Positions 1 through 11,008 of a stretch of 64,000 nucleotides of DNA are shown here, piece by piece (the first letter of the stretch is position 1; each line of letters starts with the position of its first letter). Both the position numbers and the translations under genes were made by a program. Below the pieces are notes generated by a model. That model was not told where the DNA came from. It ran no database searches and saw nothing but the letters and a program-made list of their open reading frames with translations. Source of the DNA: Clitopilus passeckerianus (lineage: Eukaryota; Basidiomycota; Agaricomycetes; Agaricales; Entolomataceae); contig CALYLX010000054.1 of the NCBI GenBank assembly GCA_944990035.1, positions 186,001 to 250,000 of the forward strand. Reading direction: 5' to 3'.

Positions 1-1676
1 CATCAGCATCCAAATCTCCCACTTCACCTAGTTCAACAACGCGATATACCAGATCCGCATCTCCGCCGAAAGATGGACCTTTTACCTGCCCGATCTGCTG
101 TGACGACACGCCGTCCCTCCGGCCTCTCAGTCTGGACTGCTCACACCAGTTCTGCTCGAACTGCTGGACGGACTATCTCCGCTCGAAAATCCTGGACGAG
201 TCGGAGATCTCAATACGGTGTATGGCGGAAGCCTGTAGCTTGGTCGCTCCAGACTCTTTCATCTGTACCATCTTGGTTCCCTCAGATCCAGCAGCCGACG
301 CAGATCTCTCCCCTGAAGAGAAGAAAGACAAAAGCAAGCTCTGGGCACGGTTCCAGGAACTGATTCTACGTCATTTCGTGGGGTGCAATAACGCCTTGAA
401 ATACTGCCCTTACCCATCTTGCACCAACACCGTCTCGTGCCCCTCCGCTGCGTCAAAAAGCAGTCGCACGACCATCGTTCCTATTGTCTCCTGCGGTGCG
501 CGAGGGATTGGAGGTGCGGATGGGGAGAAGGCGGATCAGGGCGGGACGTCAAGTGGGCTGGGGCTGGCGGGGAAGGAGCACCAGTTCTGCTTTGGGTGCA
601 CGGTTGAGAGCGATCATAGGCCGGTGGTGTGTGCCGTGGCGAAGTTGTGGCTGAAGAAGTGTGCGGATGATAGTGAGACGGCGAATTGGATTAAGAGTAA
701 TACGAAGGAGTGTCCGACGTGTCAGAGTACGATTGAGAAGAATGGGGGGTGCAAGTGAGTTTTTCTTTGCGATGGTATGGAGTACGGATGCTGATGAGTC
801 GTGTTTACAGCCATATGACGTGCAAGAAATGCAAAGGAGAGTTCTGTTGGGTGTGCATGGGTGAGTGGCGATAATTTATCTTGTTTCCGCCGAATATTCA
901 TTTCTTCGCGCATATAGGCCCATGGTCTGAACACGGTACCGCCTGGTACTCATGCAACCGATACGACGAGAAAGCCGGTGTCGAGGCTCGCGACTCCCAA
1001 AGCCGAAGTCGTGCATCTCTCGAACGATATCTCCATGTAAGTCCGCTCCACCTTCCAGCCCATCATCCAACTTACACCTGGCCCCAGTATTACAACCGCT
1101 GGGCCAACCACGAGCAATCCGCCAAGCTCTCAATCGACCTATACAGCAAGACCGAGAAAAAGATGGAGGAGATGCAGATCACCTCCTCGCTCACCTGGAT
1201 CGAGGTGCAGTTCATGAAGAAGGCGGTTGAGGAGGCCGAGAAGTGTAGGACGACGCTGAAGTGGACGTATGCGATGGCTTATTACCTTGCAAAGGGAAAT
1301 CAGAAGGATTTGTTTGAGGATAATCAGAGGTATGTTTTCACTTGGTGCCTTTCGTTCATGGGATTTGGTGCTTAAGATACGGAAAACAGGGATCTGGAAA
1401 AGGCAGTGGAAGATCTCTCAGAGCTGCTCGAGTCGCCTATCGAGCCAGAGAATATACCGTCTTTGAGACAGAAAGTTACGGATAAGACTGTAAGTTACCC
1501 CCACCACCTCGCTATATGCGCGTTTCCCAACTTCGTTTCGCCTCCAGGTGTACGTGCAGAAACGCAACGAGATCGTCCTGGAGGATACAGCAACTGGATT
1601 CATGGAAGGTCGATGGAAGTGGAATGCTACTGTTGATGGATTCGACGAGCCGGATAAGGATGCGGTTGCGTATTAG
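1..1676 (+). CDS. RBR-type E3 ubiquitin ligase, Ariadne family (5' truncated by window edge)
   Basis: Open in frame 3 from the window edge. Exons: ..-754, 811-860, 918-1036, 1088-1329, 1390-1489, 1548-1676. A Ser/Pro-rich linker leads into RING1 (CPICCDD near 87, then a CSHQFCSNCW block), an IBR region (CNNALKYCPYPSC, HQFCFGC) and RING2 (CPTCQSTIEKNGGCNHM, spliced across 754/811). In this family the NGGC cysteine accepts ubiquitin as a thioester before passing it to the substrate, and it is present. The C-terminal helical part (ERYLHYYNRWANHEQS; VEEAEKCRTTLKWTYAMAYY) is the Ariadne domain that autoinhibits HHARI-type ligases and responds to neddylated cullins. The true start lies upstream of the window. 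Splice junctions restore conserved motifs without gaps, so the assignment is firm; substrates cannot be inferred. Confidence 0.93.
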
Positions 1677-3639
1677 GGGAGCCTGAGGGTTCTGCTGAGG
1701 CCAAGTTTCATGTAGTTTACGCATATCTCATTTCTGGCTTCTTTTCTTACATGGACCGAATGTCGAATACTAGTCTATCACCTAATTATCGCTGTTGCTT
1801 TACACCTCGAAATCTTTGGGCTCAAAGCCTAATCATCGTACTGGCCCTTAGGGAGTCAGCCTCAGCCGCACAGGTGGCCAAAAATCTCCTTAACCGCCTC
1901 TCGAGCTTCCCGAGCACCCCGGAAGCCAAAATTAAGGGGCGAATATGTAGTTGAAAATGACCATCATACTACTGGAGGTCGTGAATTGTATTAGAAAAAT
2001 ATCCATTCACGCCTCACTTCATCGGGCAATCTATCATACTTTTCATTTTCCTCTACAACGAACGACTAGGAGGTTGCTCGATATGGCTGTGCTGTCACCT
2101 GCTATATCTACCCAACGGAATGACTTTCATCCCGGCTGTCGTGTCCGAACTTGGTGTATGGGCTCCGCCTGCGGCAAGCTGTACTTATCCGGCGTCGTAC
2201 ACGGTATCCGCACTGATTATTCCCGATCCTAACAAGACCCACAACAACCGCATCCGAGTGGGTATGGAACAGCGAGGAGCCTCAAGGAATGGACAATTTT
2301 GTCGTAAACAAGCCGAAGATATCGCTGCAAAGCCGGTGTCGGAAGGCTAGTTGTTATTGTGGGGACTCGGAGTGATTCGAGGAACTTCGATTTCAAACTC
2401 GCTACATCTCAGAGGGATCGAATAGGAACGAGAACGGATTGATATTGATCAATGCATTAAATCGTCAAGCGAGGCGAACGAGAAGAAATAGAAGATTGGC
2501 GTGCAACGGATGTTACATTGAGCATGTTGAATACATAAGACCAGGATAGTATAGCGGGCATCCTTTTCATGAGGCTTGTATTGCGGCACGGGCGGTGTAG
2601 GGCCTCTTCAGGTGGGGGAGGTATGTCCGATAACCCTCGAATCTAACTGGGGACCTGAGCATCGCAGCCATAGTCAAAGTCTCTTCTTACACCGTATTGC
2701 TTGACTAGCCTTTGTGACCGACCCGAGTCATAGAGCGCTTCAGGATCGAATTGTGTTGGTCTAACTCGAACCACAAGCGCATCTCTAATAACGTAGGCGT
2801 GAGCAAAAACACATAAGACATGGTGGCGAGCCTTGGCCCTTGTTTAGACGAACCTCGCAATGAAGATTGGGTCCAACTCAAGGCAGCCGACGCCTAAGAC
2901 ACACAAACTGCGAGACATATTTTCGAGGCCAGACGGTGATGATTCTCAGGAATACATAGCCTTAATCTATTAGGAGGCTGGCGGCAAGGCTACGATTCAG
3001 TGGACCATAGGATGGTACATGTATACGGAGATGATAAGATTATCCCACTCATGCATTCTGTCCCAAAAATTGTTCAGTCCATGAGTACAAAAAAGGGGGG
3101 GAGCTAATGTAAGCTTGATCTGGGAAATTCGGAATATCCATTAGTGTTTGCGAGAATACGGTCTCATCCAGATGGGGGCACCACAGTCGAAGGCTACTAC
3201 ATCCTTTTCATGAGAACTGTTGGCTTGTCCATGTTCCTATTCCTACAATATGTACGATTACGAAGTTGTAGACTCTTAATGCTACACCATCTGCTTACAG
3301 TTGATTCTGTTACTGCTGGATGCTTTCAAACTCTCGACCATGAAGCTTTGAAGTCACATCAAGCCAGCCCATATCCACACAATTCTTCACTTGTGTCACT
3401 AACTCTGACTTGTCGGGGCCACTACATTGATTACTACAGAACGTCGCCCCCTACTTCCCATTTTGAACCGTCATGTAGACCGATCGAGTTTGTCCTGGTC
3501 ACAGAACGGGTTCCTTAGGCAATGGTAGCGGGCCTTGCCGCTCGCCGGCCTTACTGAGTTATTTGTGATGCATGTGATGGCTAATTCAGGTTGAACAGTG
3601 GCAGTGGCGTCGATATCATCAGATGAGTCAGCGGAACTG
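1677..3639. other. Intergenic, no recognisable gene
   Basis: About 2 kb with only short random ORFs (the longest, 3144-3518, has no recognisable motif). No tRNA, transposase or repeat was recognised. It contains the 3' flank of the ubiquitin ligase. Confidence 0.6.
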
Positions 3640-3850
3640 ATGTTCCAAAACCCAATTACATCCAGCCCGAAGTCGATCCGTCGTGTTGGCTCTGCCCAAT
3701 CGGCAGAAACTCTTCTCTCACTTGACCAAATGGTGGCTCTGAGCAGTCGGGCGTATATGTCCTTGCTTTCGAATGTCTTGCTCAATATCCTACACGGAAG
3801 GTACGTGAGCTTGAACGTGTTCCATGGATGATCCGAGCTCAAGGTATAAG
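3640..3850 (+). promoter_or_regulatory. Promoter block of GH7 copy 1, duplicated upstream of GH7 copy 2
   Basis: This block is clearly similar to 8538-8772. Shared stretches include CAATTACATCCAGCCCGAAG, CTCTGCCCAATCGGC and the end AAGGTATAAGATTCA. The shared TATAAG (3845-3850) lies about 60 nt before the ATG in both copies, the usual place for a fungal core promoter. CCAATCGGC contains a CCAAT core. The conservation suggests both copies inherited the same cellulase-type control region; which factor binds was not determined. Confidence 0.6.
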
Positions 3851-3910
3851 ATTCATATTGTCTTGGTTTCAATAACAGGAGCTGATATTCCTCACTAATC
3901 GATACCTCTC

Positions 3911-5325
3911 ATGTTCACAAACTTTCTGCCGAGCTTCCTCGTCCCCATTTTTATCCTCCTGTATCCGGACAGCGCCCGGGGACAACCCTTATCGAAACAC
4001 ATCCCAAACTTTACTGGCAGAAGTGCACGAAGACGGGCGGTTGCGCTACCCAAGGAAATGCCACCGTCACACTTGACGCTGACTGGCGTTGGGTACACGG
4101 CGCCAACAGCTTCAGCGACTGTTACACTGGGAACAGCTGGAACCCTCAACTCTGCCCTGACCCCGATACGTGCACTAAAAACTGCGCTCTCGAAGGAGCA
4201 GATTATGCCGGCACCTATGGCATTATGACTAGTGGGAACGCCCTTACCCTGAAATTTGTGAATAAAGGATCAGGGGCTGAGGTCGGCTCACGTCTCTTCC
4301 TCATGCATGCCGATACGCAATACGAGGTGTTCAAACTTCTCAACCAGGAAATTACATTTGACATCGATGTGTCGAATCTTCCGTGTGGATTGAGCGGTTC
4401 CTTACACTTTGCAGAGATGGATGCGGACGGCGGCATGGCGAAAAATACTGGCAACAAAGCGGGCGCAAAATACGGAACCGGATACTGTGATTCGCAATGT
4501 CGACGCGATATCAAGTTTATCAACGGTGTTGTATGTATTGGTACTTTGCTTCGTCGATCCGGCCTGACTGATACTTTGCAGGCGAACATCGAAAACTGGA
4601 CACCATCTCCGGTTAATCAGTACTCGGGGACAGGGAGATATGGAGCGTGCTGCAACGAGATGGACATTTGGGAGGGCAACTCTGCTGCTACAGCCTTCAT
4701 CGCCCATCCATGCTCGTCCGCGGGGCTGTCGAGGTGCGACAGTAACGCATGCGAACCTTACAGCAGCGTCTGCGACCCCGACGGATGCGACGTCAACCCC
4801 TATCGCCTCGGAAATAAGACCTTCTATGGCATAGGCCAAGTCATCGACACCTCGAGGAAGTTCACAGTCGTCACCCAATTTATTACTAGTGACGGTACCG
4901 CTACTGGTGACCTCACTGAGATTCGCCGGTTGTACGTCCAAAATGGTGTTGTCATCCAGAACTCAAAAATGAACATTCCCGGGATCGACCCGTACGATTC
5001 TATCAACCAGGAATTCTGTGATGTGGAGAAGGAGGTTTTCGGAGACTTTCCGCAGTTCCAGAATCGAGGAGGGTTGAAGCAGCTGGGGAAGGCAATGACG
5101 ATTGGAATGGTATTGGTGTTCTCGATCTACGAAGATCATGCGACAAATATGCTGTGGTTGGATAGTGTTTATCCTCGAGGAGCCGACCCTTCGCAGCCGG
5201 GGACCTTGAGAGGTAGTTGTGCTCCTACATCGGGGGTCCCTGCTGAGCTGGAAGTGCTCGTACCTGATTCATCTGTCACCTTTTCTAATATACGGTTTGG
5301 CGATATAGGCGCAGCGTTTGGCTAG
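3911..5325 (+). pseudogene. GH7 cellulase, copy 1, frameshifted in the signal peptide
   Basis: The ATG at 3911 opens a signal-peptide-like leader in frame 2, but the GH7 catalytic domain (ETHPKLYWQKC onward) runs in frame 1 to the stop at 5323-5325. From ATG to the conserved Glu codon there are 83 nt here and 84 nt in copy 2 (8830 onward), so one base has been lost in the leader, before the CAG codon of the likely mature N-terminus. Frame 1 has no upstream ATG. The catalytic part looks intact: CCNEMDIWEGN holds the GH7 nucleophile Glu, assisting Asp and acid/base Glu, and the cysteines are kept. An intron at 4531-4581 is 51 nt with no stop, so retention would add 17 residues. No CBM1 module. 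It may be a young pseudogene or a single sequencing error; GH7 enzymes release cellobiose from cellulose chain ends. Confidence 0.82.
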
Positions 5326-5588
5326 CTCTTCCTTTTGCCTATATTTTTTTCGTATATGATATCTTATCTTTAACTCTCCTTCAAAGCTTGTCTGTACCTC
5401 CACACCCTGGAAGCCATATCGGGTCAGATAATTGTGCATTTATCCCTGAGTGAATAAAATATAGCCAGCGAGAAGATAGAAATGATATGACAAAGAGTAC
5501 TACTATTCATACAACATTGAGTGGCAGAGGAGCCACCCAGAGACCGCGGGGATTCAACCTTGGGGAAGGAGGAGTGAGGCGGAGACAG

Positions 5589-7709
5589 TTAATTTTCCAC
5601 ATCCACCACCCCCATCTTTGGAAGAACACACCCCCAGACCTGAATCGGAACTTGAGCTTTCCCCAGACTTGATCCAGCCAATTCTTCTCCGAAATGGCCC
5701 GCATACTCCATAGCCAGTTGGTCGTCGTCAACCACCGCAACAAAGTGCCAATTACGCTGTTCCTCCGAGTTGGGACCCAAGAGGCCCCAAACCTTGCGAA
5801 GTCCATTGAGGGGGCTGCGGTGCTTGCTCGCAATCGTCGCCTGGAGAACAAAGATATTCGCAGGATCAGCTAGAACTCCATCGATGCCTTCAAAGTTCTC
5901 GTTGGGTGGGAACCAGTAGAAGGCGCTGCCGTCGTTGCGCTCCCGCCTCAGCGCACCCTGTGTCAATGGAAGAAGTCGGCTCGATGGTTGCATGGTCGCG
6001 GTTTCGCCGCTGTAGCGAACGATCTTCAGGGGATGTGAGAAGTGAGTCATAGTGAGATGCATCTGTTTTTCGTGTCGCCAACCAGTGGCTGATCTTGTTA
6101 AAGGGTGCATGCTGAGCATCTCAAACAGGTTTAATGCTGCCTTATTTGAGTGCAGCTTGCAACTTTCTTCATAAATTGCGAGAAGTTCCGCTGTGGGAAT
6201 GTAGCGACCGAATTCAGAAGATGGTGTAGAATCGCGAATCGGGAATATGAATAGGAGGGGTGAGCCTCGGCTATCCGTTTCCTGAATGGTGCTTGACTGA
6301 GTTACCAAGTTGTGTTTACCGAGTTCCAGTGCCGCATCTCTGACCTGTTGGGTATGCATCTTGGTGAACGATGAATTTTGCAGAATCTTGATGATTGTGC
6401 GGGTACAAGGACCCCATCTTTCCATGAGTGCGACTGCTGTGGAGGCATCGTATCCCATTTGTTGCCTGTAAAGGAAACGGTAAGCCAAAAAAGCGAAACA
6501 TACATAATCCAGCGGACTCACGCTATCGTAGCTATTTCCAGCGGCTTCGGTAGATCCACGACAATGAGAGAACACTTCTCTGCATACTTCAACCAAGCCT
6601 TCCATCTCTTCGGTCTCAGAGAGGTTGTCTGGACGATACGTGCGCGAGAAGCCCGAAAACCTTCACAGGGCTTGTCAACATCGGCATTGCTGTCGGTGAG
6701 AGCCCAGCAAGAAGCCGACAACTTGGAGTTTAAATAGTGATGGAACTTGATACCATTCTCATCAAAGAGGAGGTAGCGGTGACGCTGAAATTGAACTGCG
6801 GTCGGAAGTTTCTTCTCAAGACGGTGCAAGAGGAGGTAGATGAGAAACAATGTCTTGCCTAGATTAACATTGAGACGTAAGTATCACAAATATTGTGAAA
6901 TAAACGATAGGCATACAGACCTATGCCTGGTTGTCCCGTCAGTACGAACGACCCATCTCGTGTTTCCAACGCCTCCCGAAGCGTGATGTATTCGTCTCGC
7001 ACAACAATGACATCCGGAACAAAAGTGGTGATTTGACAAGCTTCTGCGAGCGATTGAATGTCAACCAGGCAAATGTAATCCGCCGTGGGAGGAGCTGGAT
7101 TCGTGCGGTCGTCGTTATCATCAAATATATCGTTGGCGGGGGTCATGTCAACATCCATTATGTCGCCCGAAATAGGGGTCGCCTTTCGTGTTGGCCAATG
7201 TTTTCCCCAAGCGATGTTATGAACGGCCTGGAGCTCATTTGATGTAGCAGAGAGGTTAGAGTCTTTTGAAGTAGATGGGCCTATTGTTGTTGCGCCTAAA
7301 TCAAGATTAACCTTCAGTTTTCAATAGCCCATAGGTGGCGGAAGACAAACGCACCATTGCCAAGGACCTGTCTAAGTAGACTGGGATCCGGCCTTTGCAC
7401 GAGCAATGTTTCTGTATCCGAGAGCGCCAGATGCGCCACAATATCCTTTGTGTCAAGTTTTTCGGTCAGCTCGTCGGAGAGGATCCCCCTAACCCGTTCC
7501 TTCAAATTGTTGCTTTTGAGAACGATCGATCGGTCCTTGCATCGCCATACAACGAGCTGGTTAACAGGAGTGCCGATTGCAGCCTTTTTCTTAACCGCCT
7601 GCAACAACTCATCGACATTGTCCGTATCATCGACCTTCACCCGGAAACACGATCCAAAGGGCTGATGTTGGTAGTTGATGAGGAGACACCAAATTTTGAT
7701 GATGGTCAT
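5589..7709 (-). CDS. Crinkler-type effector: ubiquitin-like header, P-loop NTPase, nuclease-like C-terminus
   Basis: Four exons join in frame (7709-7355, 7295-6921, 6858-6522, 6465-5589), giving about 647 aa. Residues 1-118 are a Crinkler N-terminal header (IWCLLINYQ, then VVWRCKDRS and ETLLVQRP). A linker follows, then a P-loop NTPase with Walker A GQPGIGKT, restored exactly across intron 2, and a Walker B-like LIVVDLP. The C-terminus has GIDGVLADPANIFVLQATI then KH, the D...QxT arrangement seen in degenerate PD-(D/E)XK nuclease ends of such proteins. In oomycetes and some fungi these proteins enter nuclei and damage or regulate DNA; here that is inference. No secretion signal is visible, which is common for fungal members. 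The gene sits antisense between two GH7 copies, 263 bp tail-to-tail from copy 1. The start at 7709 was chosen for header homology and a CACCATG context. Confidence 0.8.
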
Positions 7710-8537
7710 GGTGATGGTTGGGTTAAACTTTGGCCGTCGCTGCAAAGTCATCTGGAAAGAAGAGATGACGTCACGATGGGAAGCGAAAAGCCCCAAGATT
7801 TGCTCAAATGTTATCGAATAATTGATCGCACACTAGCCAAAAAGAAAGAGATAAAGTCCCAAATCTATCCCAGTACAGGTTCGAGTCCGAAAGAGGGGTC
7901 GGTGTCGCAGAGTAGTTTCACCTACTCTTGTGGCTCCAACTCTAACTTTCGGTTTGTCTCAAGGGCGAGCGCTAGCCACAGTCCCGGAATGACCGGTCTC
8001 CGTCTCATTTGAAGAAGAGGCAATTCTTCTTCAACATCGGAAAGGTCCTACAGACTCGGAATCACACATTTGCCATCAAAAGTAGAGAAAAGCCTTAGGC
8101 CTGAGCCGCATCCACGGCGTTGCTCACTGGCACATATTGAGGTCTGTAGCCTGACATTCTGTAACCTGTCCGCTGCGACCCTACGGTTTGTATCCAGTTG
8201 GTTGCATGTTCGTCGTTGTCAAACTGCAGGTGCATGAAGCTGGAGGATGCCGAGTGTAAGTGCCATGCCGTTGATCCGTAACAGGGCTATGCCGAGAAGG
8301 TCGGCCTCATATTTGATTCGCCGGCGCCTCTAGAAGGCGTTGCTGCATAATTTGGTGACCATTATGACTGAGTCGGCTAGATCCGGTGACGCCCTCACGG
8401 CACTGATGGCGGCACTTTCGGGCCATTTCTCGTGGAACTTCCCATTTCCAACACGCCCTCCAACTTTCAGTCAAGGCACACACTTTCTCGAACACCTCGA
8501 TGATAACTCATCTGGCCGGCAGTGTAACTGGGAGCTA
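7710..8537. other. Intergenic between Crinkler-type gene and GH7 copy 2
   Basis: Divergent promoter region for the two flanking genes. The ORF in 7395-8012 on the plus strand is the antisense of Crinkler exon 1 plus chance extension. Nothing else recognised. Confidence 0.55.
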
Positions 8538-8772
8538 TCATGCCACAAAACTCAATTACATCCAGCCCGAAGTCGATCCGCTCTGCTGGCTCTGCCCAAT
8601 CGGCGGAAACTTTACTCTCACTTGACTATGGCCTGTTAGACGAGCGGTGTTGTGGTACACTCTGAGCAGCAGGGCATCAGTACCCATGCCTTCATATCTC
8701 TTGCCTGACGTCTACATGGAGAATCCACGAAGTGCAAAAAGTTCCAGAGATGATCCGCATTCAAGGTATAAG
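8538..8772 (+). promoter_or_regulatory. Promoter block of GH7 copy 2
   Basis: Counterpart of 3640-3850, with the same CAATTACATCCAGCCCGAAG and CCAATCGGC motifs and a TATAAG at 8767-8772. The middle differs by small insertions (around 8620-8670), so the control regions have diverged by indels while the core promoter is kept. Confidence 0.6.
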
Positions 8773-8826
8773 ATTCAGCTCGAACATCCTATCGTTCCAA
8801 GAGCTAACAAACATCAAATAGACACC

Positions 8827-10265
8827 ATGATGTTCACAAGCTCTCTGTCGAGCCTCCTCGTTATCTCCTTCATAACGGCTGCATCGGCGCAGCAAGTAGG
8901 AACGCTCGTTGCGGAGACTCACCCTAAACTCAACTGGCAGAAATGCACGAAAGCCGCCGGTTGCACCACCCAAGGAAATGCCACCGTCACCCTTGATGCT
9001 GACTGGCGCTGGATACACGACGTCAATGGCTACACTAACTGTTTCGCCGGGAACACCTGGAACACCCCGCTCTGCCCGGACCCCAATACGTGCGCCACGA
9101 ACTGTGCACTAGAGGGGGCAGATTATGTCGGCACCTATGGCATCACGGCCAGCGGGAGTAGCCTCAGCCTCAAATTCGTCAACAGCGGATCAAGGTCCCT
9201 TATCGGCTCACGTCTCTTCCTCATGCATTCCGATACGCAATACGAGGTATTCAAACCCCTCAACCAAGAATTTGCATTCGACGTCGACGTGTCGAAGCTT
9301 CCCTGCGGGTTGAGTGGTTCTCTGCACTTTGCAGAGATGGACGCAGACGGTGGCATGGTCAAGAGTGTTGGCAACAAAGCTGGAGCCAAGTACGGAACTG
9401 GATACTGTGATTCGCAGTGTCGTCGGGATATCAAGTTTATCAACGGTGCTGTATGTATTGGTACTTTTGCTTCGGCAATCATAGCCTGACTTCTACTGTG
9501 CAGGCGAACGTCGAAAATTGGACACCATCTCCGGTTAATCAATGGTCGGGAGAGGGGAGATATGGTGCATGTTGCAACGAGATAGATGTTTGGGAGGCCA
9601 ACTCCGCTGCCACAGCCTTCTTCGCTCATCCATGCTTCGCGGTGAACCTGCAAAGATGCGATGGGGACGCCTGTGAACCGTATAACAGCGTCTGCGACCC
9701 CGACGGATGTGACTTCAACCCTTACCGTCTCGGAAACAAGACCTTTTACGGCAATGGCCAAGTCGTCGACACCTCGAAGAAGTTCACAGTCGTCACTCAG
9801 TTCATCACCAGCGATGGGACAGAGTTTGGCGACCTTTCCGAGATTCGTCGGTATTACGTCCAGAACGGCGTCGTCATCCAGAACTCGAAGGTGAACATTC
9901 CTGGGATGGACCCCTACGACTCTATCACCCAACCGTTCTGCGATGCGGAGAAGAAGGTTTTTGGGGACTATCCGCAGTTCCAGGATCGAGGAGGGTTAAA
10001 GCAGCTGGGGCAGGCGATGTCGCGTGGGATGGTGTTGGTGTTCTCGATTTATGATGATTATGAGAAGAATATGGCTTGGTTGGATACTACCTATCCTCCG
10101 GATGCAGATACCGCGAAACCGGGCACCTTGAGAGGTAGTTGTACTCCTGACTCGGGTGATCCCGCTCACCTTGAGGTGCTGGCACCCGATTCGACTGTCA
10201 CCTTTTCCAACATAAGGTTTGGGGACATAGGTGCAGCTTTTGGCTGGCTCCCTGCCGCAAAGTAG
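8827..10265 (+). CDS. GH7 cellulase (reducing-end cellobiohydrolase type), copy 2
   Basis: Two exons, 8827-9450 and 9504-10265, give 461 aa; the 53 nt intron is at the same site as in copy 1. The start at 8827 (or 8830) begins a clean signal peptide ending ASA before QQVGTL. An ATG at 8647 in the same frame is rejected because it lies in the duplicated promoter. GH7 hallmarks are present: [21 protein letters not shown] and [12 protein letters not shown], with catalytic Glu234, Asp236 and Glu239. There is no linker or cellulose-binding module after the catalytic domain (ends [14 protein letters not shown]), as in many basidiomycete GH7s. Family function is processive release of cellobiose from crystalline cellulose outside the cell. 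This is the intact partner of the frameshifted copy. Confidence 0.93.
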
Positions 10266-10943
10266 TGGATTGGATGTCGTGGCTTTCTATGTGGCTTTCT
10301 CTCTTTTGCATGTTTTCTTCGTATCATCCCTTTCAATTTTTTTGTACCAATGTAATGTAATTCATGTCGAGAATTTGAAAGGCTATCTGCACACGTGCCA
10401 TAATATAGAGGTCTGAATGTGGCTGTGCTCGAAAAGCTTCTGGTCCACGACCACGACCATGATCATGGACTTGCACCGAATTGTCTTTTCCTGCCTTTCG
10501 TCCTTATGCTATTAGAACGGAGACCAAAGCACCTGTCAAAGACGCCTTTTCCCATAAAAATTTGCCACGCAAATGACATTCAATCACAAGATCAGCCGAC
10601 GCATGCTGCAACGAGCTTCAGAACCTTCGTACAGACTCTGCTCGGGAAAAATACGCGTGCAAACCCGAGAACGCCCTCAGGAGCATGGAATCACCTCATG
10701 CACCTTGATATGATCTTCAATCCTTGGCATTCAATCCAACGGCAAAGCCACGGCCGAAATTGACATGTTCTCAATTGAGGCAGATCAGCTGACCTGTTTG
10801 AATGGCTAGGCTAACCATTGAGGGCTTTTTCTCGCTCGAATCCAAAGCGAAGGCCCTGGGTAACGAAGAAGTAACGTCGGAATCCCATGATACCCTTCAA
10901 CGATGGTATTCGCCACAGCTCGCACGATGTACAGAAGGAAGCC
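10266..10943. other. Intergenic between GH7 copy 2 and beta-mannosidase A
   Basis: GH7 3' flank followed by the beta-mannosidase promoter. Short ORFs here have no motif. Confidence 0.55.
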
Positions 10944-10951
10944 ATATATAC
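10944..10951 (+). promoter_or_regulatory. TATA-like element of beta-mannosidase A
   Basis: ATATATAC lies about 60 nt before the ATG at 11009, matching the spacing of the GH7 and tyrosinase TATA boxes in this window. Confidence 0.45.
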
Positions 10952-11008
10952 GGTCTGATGTGGAAGCAGGATAAAGTGGATGCTTCATCACCGTAGCAGC
11001 AAGCAGGG

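Noticed and set aside
7395..8012. 205-codon plus-strand ORF over the Crinkler header
   Set aside because: It is antisense to a header with clear homology and an intact splice junction.
8647..8826. N-terminal extension of GH7 copy 2 from an upstream in-frame ATG
   Set aside because: The stretch belongs to the promoter block shared with copy 1 and contains the TATA element; the signal peptide starts at 8827.
9135..9932. 265-codon ORF antisense to GH7 copy 2 (and 4402-4941 antisense to copy 1)
   Set aside because: Both mirror the conserved GH7 sense frame; they arise from codon bias in the sense strand and have no recognisable domain.
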